Position numbers and translations under genes: made by a program
Source: Desulfobacteraceae bacterium
Lineage (GTDB): Bacteria > Desulfobacterota > Desulfobacteria > Desulfobacterales > Desulfobacteraceae
Direction: 5' to 3'
DNA length: 11,767 nucleotides
NCBI GenBank assembly: GCA_024225895.1
Contig: JAAEMC010001107.1
Coordinates: forward strand, 1-11,767
Notes under the pieces: generated by a model
Told to the model about the DNA's origin: nothing
Database searches by the model: none
Seen by the model: only the letters and a program-made list of their open reading frames with translations
Part shown: positions 1 to 7,088 of the stretch, piece by piece
How positions within the stretch are numbered: position 1 is the first letter of the stretch
Layout: every line of letters begins with the position of its first letter

Positions 1-1361
1 CTGCCGCCCATACCAACCTGGGAAATGTGTTCATGGCAGGGGGAGATCTGACCAATGCCGAGAAATGCTACCAAAACGCATTAAAAATTGATCCCGATCA
101 TATCAATGCCTTAAACAACCTGGGAAATGCCCGAAAAAAAGCCGGTAAGCCAGAGGCTGCAGAATCTGCCTACCAAAAAGCAATAGCGCTCAAACCGGAC
201 CTGGCCGAAGCCCACAGCAACCTGGGTGTCATTTTCCAGGAAAACGGGCAATTGGAAAAAGCAGTGGCCAGTTTTAAAAAAGCCATCTCCATCAACCCGG
301 CCCTTGCTGAAACCCACAAATATCTTTCTTTTGCCGTCCGGCACACTGAGTATGATCAGGACATAAAGGCCATGGAAAGGCTCTACAACCAAAAAACAAT
401 CACACCACAGCAGCGTATGTTTCTTGGATTTGCACTGGGCAAGGCGTTTGAAGATCTGAAGGAATATGATAAAGCATTTGAATATATTGCCCAAGCCAAC
501 CGGCTGATGCGTTCAACTATCCATTTTTCCATTGAAGAAACCCAAACACTGTTTGACCGTATCACAAAAACATTTACCAAAGATTTTTTTGACGCCTGCA
601 ATGAATTCGGACACCCCGATCCCACGCCGATCTTCATTATCGGTATGCCCAGGTCCGGAACCACGCTTGTGGAACAGATTCTGGCTTCACACTCCCGGGT
701 TTTTGGTGCCGGAGAGCGAAATGCGTTCATGTCATTGACCCAAAATATTCTATCCAGACTTTTTAGCACCAGCCATCACCCGGACACCATCAAAACATTC
801 AAGACCATTTCTCAACAAATCGGTCAGGAATATATATCAACAATACGGCAGCAATCACATGATGCAAAACACATCACAGATAAAATGCCCTACAATTTTC
901 TGCTCGTTGGTCTGATAAAAACCTGCCTGCCCAACGCCAAAATCATCCATTGCAAAAGAAACCCCATGGCCACCTGCTTTTCCATATTTAAAAACCATTT
1001 TCCTGACACCAAGGCCAACCTCTATGCATATGATTTAAACGAGCTTGGGCAGTATTATAATCTCTACCAAAGTCTAATGTCCCATTGGAAAAAAGTTTTA
1101 CCTAATTATATCCATGAAATAAACTACGAAGACCTGGTTTCAGCTCAAGAGAAACACACCAGGCAAATGCTAAATTTCTGCAACCTGCCATGGGATAAGC
1201 AATGCCTCTCCTTCCATAAATCCAAAAGAAAAGTAGCGACAGCCAGCGCTTTTCAAGTCAGGCAACCCATATATGAAGATTCGGTTCAATTTTGGAAACG
1301 ATACGAGATTGAACTTAAATGTCTCCAAAAAATAATTTATGGCGATTCCGGTAGCGATTAG
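1..1361 (+). CDS. TPR-containing sulfotransferase ST1 (5'-partial)
   Basis: Predicted PAPS-dependent sulfotransferase (Sulfotransfer_3-like) with N-terminal TPRs, which would transfer sulfate from PAPS to an acceptor. The frame is open from base 3 to the stop at 1359-1361. The first codons already read as a TPR (AAHTNLGN), so the true start lies left of the window, and the GTG at 27 is an internal codon. About three 34-residue TPRs (to about base 310) are followed by a linker shared with ST2 and ST3 (HTEYDQD). The PAPS 5'-phosphosulfate loop PIFIIGMPRSGTT starts at base 627. DKMPYNF lies near 880 and the 3'-phosphate-binding segment HCKRNPMATCFS near 950. The conserved C-terminus contains QVRQPIYEDS. 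No signal peptide or membrane segment is visible. It converges on RS1 with a 4-bp overlap. Some stretches look richer in G+C than ST2 and ST3. The family call is firm, but the acceptor is unknown. Confidence 0.9.
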   Translation, partial: AAHTNLGNVFMAGGDLTNAEKCYQNALKIDPDHINALNNLGNARKKAGKPEAAESAYQKAIALKPDLAEAHSNLGVIFQENGQLEKAVASFKKAISINPALAETHKYLSFAVRHTEYDQDIKAMERLYNQKTITPQQRMFLGFALGKAFEDLKEYDKAFEYIAQANRLMRSTIHFSIEETQTLFDRITKTFTKDFFDACNEFGHPDPTPIFIIGMPRSGTTLVEQILASHSRVFGAGERNAFMSLTQNILSRLFSTSHHPDTIKTFKTISQQIGQEYISTIRQQSHDAKHITDKMPYNFLLVGLIKTCLPNAKIIHCKRNPMATCFSIFKNHFPDTKANLYAYDLNELGQYYNLYQSLMSHWKKVLPNYIHEINYEDLVSAQEKHTRQMLNFCNLPWDKQCLSFHKSKRKVATASAFQVRQPIYEDSVQFWKRYEIELKCLQKIIYGDSGSD

Positions 1362-4300
1362 TTGATTCTGGTTGGTTTTGGGATCTCCCTACGGCCTTTT
1401 TCAAACTGGTCAATTGGAAATTTTGAATAATAAAGAAGTGCATGGTCTCGTAATACACCAAATTCTGAAATTACAGAAAGCTTCTTAAAAAAAGTATCTC
1501 TGTAGTACTTAAGATATTGTGCTGCCTTCTCTGTTGTTGAGCCATCTTTATATTTTACTTTTAGGTCGCTATTGTCGATCTCGGTAAATTCAATTTTCAT
1601 ATCAAATTTTTCCGGGTGAAGGAATATCTCGGACCCCTCGCATAATTGAAATGGAGTTGAATGAACGTTGTGGATATACTCCCGATTATCATATAAAAAT
1701 TGCATTGTTTCAAATAACTCATTCGGCATTTCTGTTGGGAATCCGATGATAATGAATATATGATTTCTTATTCCCGCTTTTCTGGATAGTTTCAATGTGT
1801 TCTGTATGGATTTTACTGTTGTCCCTTTTCTAATGAGCTTCAATACTCTTCTATTGCAGGATTCAACTCCCCATATAACATATCTAAAACCAGCCTCATA
1901 CATTACTTGAAGAGTTTGCTCATCAAATTCTGCGGTTGGCTTCAATGTAGCATAGAAAAAGACTTTAAGCCCTCTTTCGATAATTGCCCGGGATAATATT
2001 TTTAGGCGTTGGGCAGATATCATTTCATCGACAAATTGAAAATAACAATGCCCATTAGCATAATGGTATTCGATTTCATCCACAACCCTTTCCAAGGAAG
2101 CTTCTGAATATAGATTGATTGAACCCTCTACACAGAAGCTGCACCGCCGCCAGAAACAGCCTTTCGACGAAAGAATTGGAATAACCACGTCCTTTGTGAA
2201 ATATCTGTCAAGATGATAGTCAGAAAAATCCGGATAACAATTATGATCAAGCCTGCTTGGCAAGGCATCATTTTTCACAACTCTACCCTTTTTAATAAAT
2301 GCCACACCAGGAATATTCCCATTGAAATTTCCCGTCTGAATAGCATTTAACAACTCATGGAAAGGAGCTTCTCCTGATTCACTGATTACAAAATCAACAA
2401 AAGGATTCAGCATTACCTGTTCAAAGGAACTGGATATACCTGCGCCTCCAAATACAATTATACAGTCAGGATTTGTTTTTTTAACTTCTCTGGCCAATAA
2501 TAATGAAACTAAAATCTGACTGTCAAATAGTATTGAAAAACCTACAATATCAGGATTATCTTTCAGCACAAATGGTTTCAAATGGTTTATGACCTCGTGG
2601 TGATTTTGTGAATTGTCCTGGCATAATGCAAATTGAGATTCATTGTGGAATTGACGTAAAAAAACACAAAAAAGACGTGCAACCCTATTATATTGATCAC
2701 TGTTAAAAAATGAATCGCCCCCTCTTTTGAAGAACCAAGCCCCTTCTTTAATGGTGCGTAGATAATCATTGCTTTTTTCTAAAATTTTTGTATGCCACTC
2801 CAGGTTAAGGTCCATGCATTGAACTTTGATTTTAGAGTGTTTTTCCAGATAGGATTTGAGGCTCGCAATTCCTGCCGGCGGATTGATCGGATCAACATAG
2901 GGGCAGTAGATCAAATTTAGCCTCAGATGCCGGCCACTTATTTTTTTTGTGATTAATTGATTTGTGTCCAAGCTTTTACTGGCATCGCGGGTGTTGATGA
3001 TATATTCTTTTATCCTTTTGTCCATAGCATTGAAAAGGAACTGATCTGCATCTGAATTAACAGATCTTATTTTAGTTGCCTTTTTTAAGTATAGAACCGC
3101 TTCGTTCCATCGGCCCTGTTTAGTGAGGGCAACTCCAAGATTATTGTAAGCCTGGATAAAATCAGGTTTGATGGAAATGGCTTTTTTATAACTTGCGGCA
3201 GCAGCATCAAATTTGTCCTGTTCCAAATAGATAGCACCAAGATTGTTGTAAATTTGAGCAATGTTCGGATTGATTGCCAATGCCTTCTTGTAGGCTTTTA
3301 TGGCCTCATTACCATTCTCCGTTTCCTGGAGGGCTGTTCCTAAATTTGTCCATGCGGTTGCATTATCAGAGGCAAGTTCTACAGCATTCTGTAGAGTAGA
3401 GATAGCATCATCCAACCTGTTTGTTTCTCTGTACAATGCACCCAACAGAGAAAAAGCACCTGCATTCTCCTTGTCATATTCAATAACCTGCTCAAGAGAA
3501 ACGATACACGATTGTTTTTGACCGGTTTTTTGATAAAGACTGGCCAACAGCTGCCATATGTTTACTAAAAACGGCTTCTTTTTAACAGAAATCTCGGCGT
3601 GATGAATGGCTGCCTTGATGTTATTTCTTTTTAGTTCAATAAATGCAAAATTGGCATGGGCTTCGGCCAGCGGTGTAATACTAATTGCACGAGAAAGTAT
3701 TGATTCAGCTTCTTCCAGGTATCCTAATCGGATATTGATATTTGCCAATACGACAAGGGTATCGGGACAGTTGGGGACCTGTGCAATTGCTTGTTTCACT
3801 AATTTAAAAGCATCGTTAATTTTATTCTGCTCTAACCTGACAATCGCCAAAGCCCTCAATGCCATGGGCTGCCTTGGATCTATAAACAAAGATTTTTGAG
3901 CTGCCTTTTCAGCTTGATCCAGTTTTCTAAGGTTGGGTAAAATCAAAGCCATCATAGCCCAAGCATCTGCCCTTGAAGGAGCTAATTCAACAATTTGATT
4001 TAAAACATCAACGGCGTTTTCAAATTGCCCCTTTTCCTGCATGATTAAAACCGTTTTTAGATCCGGGTGAATATGAACATTATCAATACCTTGTCTGGTA
4101 TTAATTCTATCTTCCAACTCCTTCAATGCTGTCTTATTTTTAAATCCTTTTCCCATTGCAATCTTTAACAGTTCATGAGCATTATCCCATCTTTTTAGCC
4201 TTATATGACACTCAATTAGGCTTAGCCAATACTGACTTTTTTTGGGGTCAACATCCTTTGCGATCTGGAACAGTGACAAAGCGGTTTCCGGCTTATCCAA

Positions 4301-4453
4301 TTGCAAAACCAGTATGCCCAGATTATGATTTGCGTCAGGGTGCTTGGGGTGCACTTCCAAAATTGAACGATATATAATTTCCGCTTTATTCAGGCGACCG
4401 CTTTTATGATAGGTTATTGCTTGTTGAATTTGTTTAACTAAATCGAAGGTCAT
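1358..4453 (-). CDS. TPR / B12-binding / radical SAM fusion protein RS1
   Basis: A 1031-residue cytoplasmic-type protein with three parts. Residues about 5-475 form roughly a dozen TPRs. Residues about 508-700 form a cobalamin-binding Rossmann-like domain, with LIYCPYVDPINPPAGIASL, then NPDIVGFSI and VFGGAG, and FVISESGEAPFHELL. No DxHxxG histidine motif is seen, as in many B12-radical SAM enzymes. Residues about 755-960 form the radical SAM barrel, with cysteines 766, 771 and 774 (GCFWRRCSFC) as candidate 4Fe-4S ligands, then FQFVDEMIS, YVIWGVES and IIGFPTE. Known members of the B12-radical SAM class methylate or rearrange unreactive carbons; the substrate here is unknown. The ATG at 4453 gives a sensible TPR start but has only weak Shine-Dalgarno character. 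The cysteine spacing is CX4CX2C, not CX3CX2C. It is a close protein paralogue of RS2 and convergent with ST1. Confidence 0.9.
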   Translation of the reverse strand: MTFDLVKQIQQAITYHKSGRLNKAEIIYRSILEVHPKHPDANHNLGILVLQLDKPETALSLFQIAKDVDPKKSQYWLSLIECHIRLKRWDNAHELLKIAMGKGFKNKTALKELEDRINTRQGIDNVHIHPDLKTVLIMQEKGQFENAVDVLNQIVELAPSRADAWAMMALILPNLRKLDQAEKAAQKSLFIDPRQPMALRALAIVRLEQNKINDAFKLVKQAIAQVPNCPDTLVVLANINIRLGYLEEAESILSRAISITPLAEAHANFAFIELKRNNIKAAIHHAEISVKKKPFLVNIWQLLASLYQKTGQKQSCIVSLEQVIEYDKENAGAFSLLGALYRETNRLDDAISTLQNAVELASDNATAWTNLGTALQETENGNEAIKAYKKALAINPNIAQIYNNLGAIYLEQDKFDAAAASYKKAISIKPDFIQAYNNLGVALTKQGRWNEAVLYLKKATKIRSVNSDADQFLFNAMDKRIKEYIINTRDASKSLDTNQLITKKISGRHLRLNLIYCPYVDPINPPAGIASLKSYLEKHSKIKVQCMDLNLEWHTKILEKSNDYLRTIKEGAWFFKRGGDSFFNSDQYNRVARLFCVFLRQFHNESQFALCQDNSQNHHEVINHLKPFVLKDNPDIVGFSILFDSQILVSLLLAREVKKTNPDCIIVFGGAGISSSFEQVMLNPFVDFVISESGEAPFHELLNAIQTGNFNGNIPGVAFIKKGRVVKNDALPSRLDHNCYPDFSDYHLDRYFTKDVVIPILSSKGCFWRRCSFCVEGSINLYSEASLERVVDEIEYHYANGHCYFQFVDEMISAQRLKILSRAIIERGLKVFFYATLKPTAEFDEQTLQVMYEAGFRYVIWGVESCNRRVLKLIRKGTTVKSIQNTLKLSRKAGIRNHIFIIIGFPTEMPNELFETMQFLYDNREYIHNVHSTPFQLCEGSEIFLHPEKFDMKIEFTEIDNSDLKVKYKDGSTTEKAAQYLKYYRDTFFKKLSVISEFGVLRDHALLYYSKFPIDQFEKGRREIPKPTRIN

Positions 4454-4507
4454 AGAATATCTGTTTGATATAAATTAACAATATAATATATAAATCTCAC
4501 GTCAGGA

Positions 4508-4537
4508 TGTATATCAGAAAAAAACGTAATTTATCAA
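4508..4537 (-). promoter_or_regulatory. Possible promoter of RS1
   Basis: On the minus strand, TTGATA (4537-4532, five of six matches to the -35 consensus) is followed after 18 bp by TATACA (4513-4508, four of six matches to -10). Transcription would start near 4500, leaving a leader of about 45-50 nt before the RS1 ATG. The surrounding DNA is AT-rich, so chance matches are likely and the call is weak. Confidence 0.3.
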
Positions 4538-4680
4538 CTGAATTAATCTATCCTGAATCCACCGCCTAATTTTATGTAGACCTATCAAAAGGAAATTCAG
4601 GGGATTTTTTTCTTGGTTGGATGGAATTTTTGAGTCTGATCCTTTACTATGATCTTAGCGCAAGCCCTCTCAATACGCAC

Positions 4681-4884
4681 TTATTCCATGGCTAACCAGA
4701 AAATTTTGTTAACGCGCTCCTTTACCATTAATTCAACCCGAAGGGATCCAAGAACTCCTACCCTCCTTCTGAATTTCCCATATAATCTTTTTTGCCTGTA
4801 TTTGGGTACAAACACCACATGATATTTGCAATCCCATCTCACATGCGATAGACTTGCCTATTCATGCATAGGTTCATCCTCCAT
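4681..4884 (-). pseudogene. tnpA: IS200/IS605-family transposase (tnpA) remnant
   Basis: Read on the minus strand from the ATG at 4884, this frame gives MEDEPMHE, an in-frame TAG stop, then ASLSHVRWDC, KYHVVFVPKYRQKRLYG and KFRRRVG. The segment from SHVRWDCKYHVVFVPKYR is the hallmark N-terminus of the Y1 (HUH) transposases of IS200-like elements. After about residue 43 the similarity fades, and the frame ends at TAA (4681-4683). Intact TnpA proteins are about 130-150 residues long. The HUH pair (an H-hydrophobic-H motif, usually in a context like MPDHVH) and the catalytic tyrosine helix are absent. An internal stop plus loss of the catalytic part means this copy cannot make a working transposase. 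It shows a past insertion between the two gene modules. The identification is by motif recognition of the N-terminus only. Confidence 0.75.
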
Positions 4885-4985
4885 TCTACCCTTCAGGGCT
4901 TTCCCGGAGGGTGAGCCTATAACAATTTACGCCGAATCGGTGGAACCTTTCCGGGCCCTCCCTATAGGTGGAAAGTTTAGGCCTT
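4885..4985 (-). repeat. Short inverted repeats, possible left end of the IS200-like element
   Basis: Immediately upstream of the tnpA remnant, ACCCT (4888-4892) pairs with AGGGT (4908-4912), enclosing GGG-CTTT-CCC, which could form a nested hairpin in the leader. Further out, CTTTCC (4947-4952) is inverted as GGAAAG (4970-4975) around a GGGCCC core (4953-4958). IS200/IS605 elements carry subterminal hairpins recognised by TnpA, and IS200 itself has leader hairpins that limit tnpA expression. The match here is by position and shape, not by a known end sequence, and the outer boundary cannot be set. Confidence 0.35.
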
Positions 4986-5199
4986 AACTATATTAATAAG
5001 AACCAACATTTTTAGCATCAGGGTGATATTTTATTTAAGCTTTAAAAAGTAAAACCCACCCAAAAAAAAATCATCTGGAACAGACAAACTATGAAAATGA
5101 ATTTCAATTTTATTATTGTATTTTTAATACCTGTAATGGGAAAGAACTGATAATAATTTTTTTACATTAACCCGTGCAATATTGAAGAACAAACAATTT

Positions 5200-6942
5200 A
5201 TGGCCCGAAAAAAGAAAAAAAAGACAAACAAAAAAAGAACTCATTCCAATGCTTCCCGCAAGCCAAACAAGACTGTTTCACAAACGATACCGATACCGCA
5301 GGCGCTTCAATTGGCTTTAGCATACCATAAGAGGAATGACCTAAAAAATGCTGAAGCAGTTTACAAAAAAATTCTGGCTTCTGACCCGGACAATGCCGAT
5401 GCCAACCATTTGTTTGGGATGCTTCTCTACCAAAAAGGCGAGATTGATAGCGCTGTAAATTTCATCCAAACTTCCATTCAAACCAATCCCAAAAATGCCA
5501 TAGCACATAACAACTTGGGAGTTCTGTTTAAAAATATAGGACGGATAAAACACGCCATTGAATGCTATAAAAAAGCCCTGTCTCTAATGCCAAATTACGC
5601 TGAATCTTATATCAATCTTGGGATAGCTTTATCAAGAATCTCTCAATATAATGAGGCCATACCCTATTATAATAAAGCCTTGTCTTTGAACCCGGATTCT
5701 GCGGAAGCACATAACAATCTTGGGAACGCTTTTTACGGACTAAATCAATTAGATGATGCCATCTTATGTTATAAAAGGGCCTTATCGCTCAAGCCGGATT
5801 ATGCCGAAGCGCTCAATAATCTTGGTAATGCTTTCAAAAAACTGGGGCAGTTTAAAAATTCCATTTCAAGCTACAAAAGAGCATTGGCGATCAATCCCTA
5901 TTTTGCAGAGGCACATAGACACCTCTCTCTTATAGAAAATCATACCGAATACGATCAAAATATTCTATCCATGGAAAAATTATATAACCGAAATAATATA
6001 TCGGTAAAACAAAAAATGTTCCTTGGATTTGGATTAGGTAAGGCATTTGAGGATATAAAACAATATGAAAAAGCGTGGAGATATTTTGAACAAGCCAACA
6101 GCCTCAACAGGGAATCTTATGACTATTCGACTATTGAAGAAACATCTAAAATCGCTATAATAAAACAGACCTTTATCAAATCTTTCTTTTCCGATCATCA
6201 AAATTCCGGGATTTTAGATAAAACACCCATTTTTATCATTGGGATGCCCAGATCCGGGACCTCCCTTGTCGAACAAATTCTTTCAAGCCATCCCTTTATT
6301 TTTGGGGCAGGCGAATTAGATGACCTTTCATTGATTGCCAAAAAAATTGAGTGGATGAAACCAACCAAAGGCTCATACGAATATAAACCTTGCAAAAGCA
6401 ACACTCAATTCAAATCAGCTGGAACAGAATACATAAAAAGAATCCGGAGATTCTCAAAAAAAGCCCAGTTCATAACCGATAAGATGCCGAACAATTTCTT
6501 TCATGTCGGACTGATCAAGGTAATCCTTCCAAAAGCGAAGGTCATTCATTGTGTAAGAAATCCAATGGACACCTGCCTGTCTATCTATAAAAATTATTTC
6601 AGCAACCAAGGGCATAAATATGCCTATGATTTGGAGGAACTGGGTTCTTATTACAACTATTATCTGGATATCATGGATCACTGGCGAAGAATGATGCCCG
6701 GTTTTATCCATGAAATCAATTATGAAGAATTGATTTCAGACCAGGAAAAGCATACCAGGAAGCTCCTTGAATATTGTAATCTTCCCTGGGACGAAAGCTG
6801 CCTGGCATACTATAAGACAGACAGAAGAGTATCAACTGCCAGCGCCTCCCAGGTCAGACGCCCGATTTATAAAGATTCTGTAAATCTCTGGAAGCGATAT
6901 GAATTGCAGCTTGAACCATTGAGAAAGGAACTCTACGGATGA
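5200..6942 (+). CDS. TPR-containing sulfotransferase ST2
   Basis: A complete 580-residue protein from the ATG at 5200. An in-frame TTG at 5182 would add six residues but has no better ribosome site. The first 30 or so residues are lysine/arginine-rich and low-complexity (ARKKKKKTNKKR). Six TPRs follow (to about residue 240), then the shared linker (NHTEYDQN). The sulfotransferase domain starts with the PAPS loop PIFIIGMPRSGTS at residue 343. DKMPNNF follows, then the second phosphate-binding segment HCVRNPMDTCLS near residue 450, and the C-terminal QVRRPIYKDS. All expected PAPS-binding elements are present, so it is probably active. No signal peptide is seen. ST3 follows 146 bp downstream on the same strand. 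Unlike ST1 and ST3 it has no convergent radical SAM partner. The substrate is unknown; the TPRs suggest a protein or peptide, by inference. Confidence 0.9.
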   Translation: MARKKKKKTNKKRTHSNASRKPNKTVSQTIPIPQALQLALAYHKRNDLKNAEAVYKKILASDPDNADANHLFGMLLYQKGEIDSAVNFIQTSIQTNPKNAIAHNNLGVLFKNIGRIKHAIECYKKALSLMPNYAESYINLGIALSRISQYNEAIPYYNKALSLNPDSAEAHNNLGNAFYGLNQLDDAILCYKRALSLKPDYAEALNNLGNAFKKLGQFKNSISSYKRALAINPYFAEAHRHLSLIENHTEYDQNILSMEKLYNRNNISVKQKMFLGFGLGKAFEDIKQYEKAWRYFEQANSLNRESYDYSTIEETSKIAIIKQTFIKSFFSDHQNSGILDKTPIFIIGMPRSGTSLVEQILSSHPFIFGAGELDDLSLIAKKIEWMKPTKGSYEYKPCKSNTQFKSAGTEYIKRIRRFSKKAQFITDKMPNNFFHVGLIKVILPKAKVIHCVRNPMDTCLSIYKNYFSNQGHKYAYDLEELGSYYNYYLDIMDHWRRMMPGFIHEINYEELISDQEKHTRKLLEYCNLPWDESCLAYYKTDRRVSTASASQVRRPIYKDSVNLWKRYELQLEPLRKELYG

Positions 6943-7025
6943 TCTATCCGATTTCTCAAATATTTTAAGCTTGATAAGTGCATCATAAGTTTGCAATAAA
7001 TGTTAGTTTATGTGGATTTTTATTC

Positions 7026-7031
7026 TATAAT
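7026..7031 (+). promoter_or_regulatory. Possible -10 element upstream of ST3
   Basis: A perfect TATAAT lies 57 bp before the ST3 start codon, in the 146-bp gap after ST2. No good -35 hexamer sits 16-18 bp upstream (the 17-bp position reads TTAGTT). It may give ST3 its own promoter, or be a chance match in AT-rich DNA, with ST2 and ST3 transcribed together. Confidence 0.2.
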
Positions 7032-7088
7032 TTAAAGCCAGAATGACATACTCTGCCTGACAAATATGATTAAAATAACGATACAAGA

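Larger units (their letters stand above)
4454..5199. other. Intergenic stretch with an IS remnant and no intact gene
   Basis: This 746-bp gap lies between the start of RS1 (-) and the start of ST2 (+), the only long gap in the window. Bases 4454-4680 are AT-rich and hold only a weak promoter candidate for RS1. Bases 4681-4884 hold a broken IS200/IS605-type transposase fragment. Bases 4885-4985 hold short inverted repeats that may be the end of the same element. Bases 4986-5199 are AT-rich upstream sequence of ST2 with no recognisable site; a 19-codon frame at 5091-5150 is too short to support as a gene. Confidence 0.7.

Noticed and set aside
111..494. Open reading frame on the minus strand opposite ST1, and similar antisense frames opposite the other large genes
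   Set aside because: These are shadows of the real genes: composition is low-quality, no domain is recognisable, and the opposite frame has clear TPR and sulfotransferase motifs.
4558..4944. 7-bp inverted repeat TCCACCG (4558-4564) and CGGTGGA (4938-4944) flanking the IS remnant
   Set aside because: IS200/IS605 elements do not have terminal inverted repeats, and a 7-bp match over nearly 400 bp is expected by chance.
6921..6957. Inverted repeats around the ST2 stop: GAGAAA/TTTCTC enclosing CGGAT/ATCCG, as a possible terminator
   Set aside because: The two stems are offset by a large one-sided loop, the outer arm is inside the coding region and no T-run follows. The structure is too weak to call a terminator.
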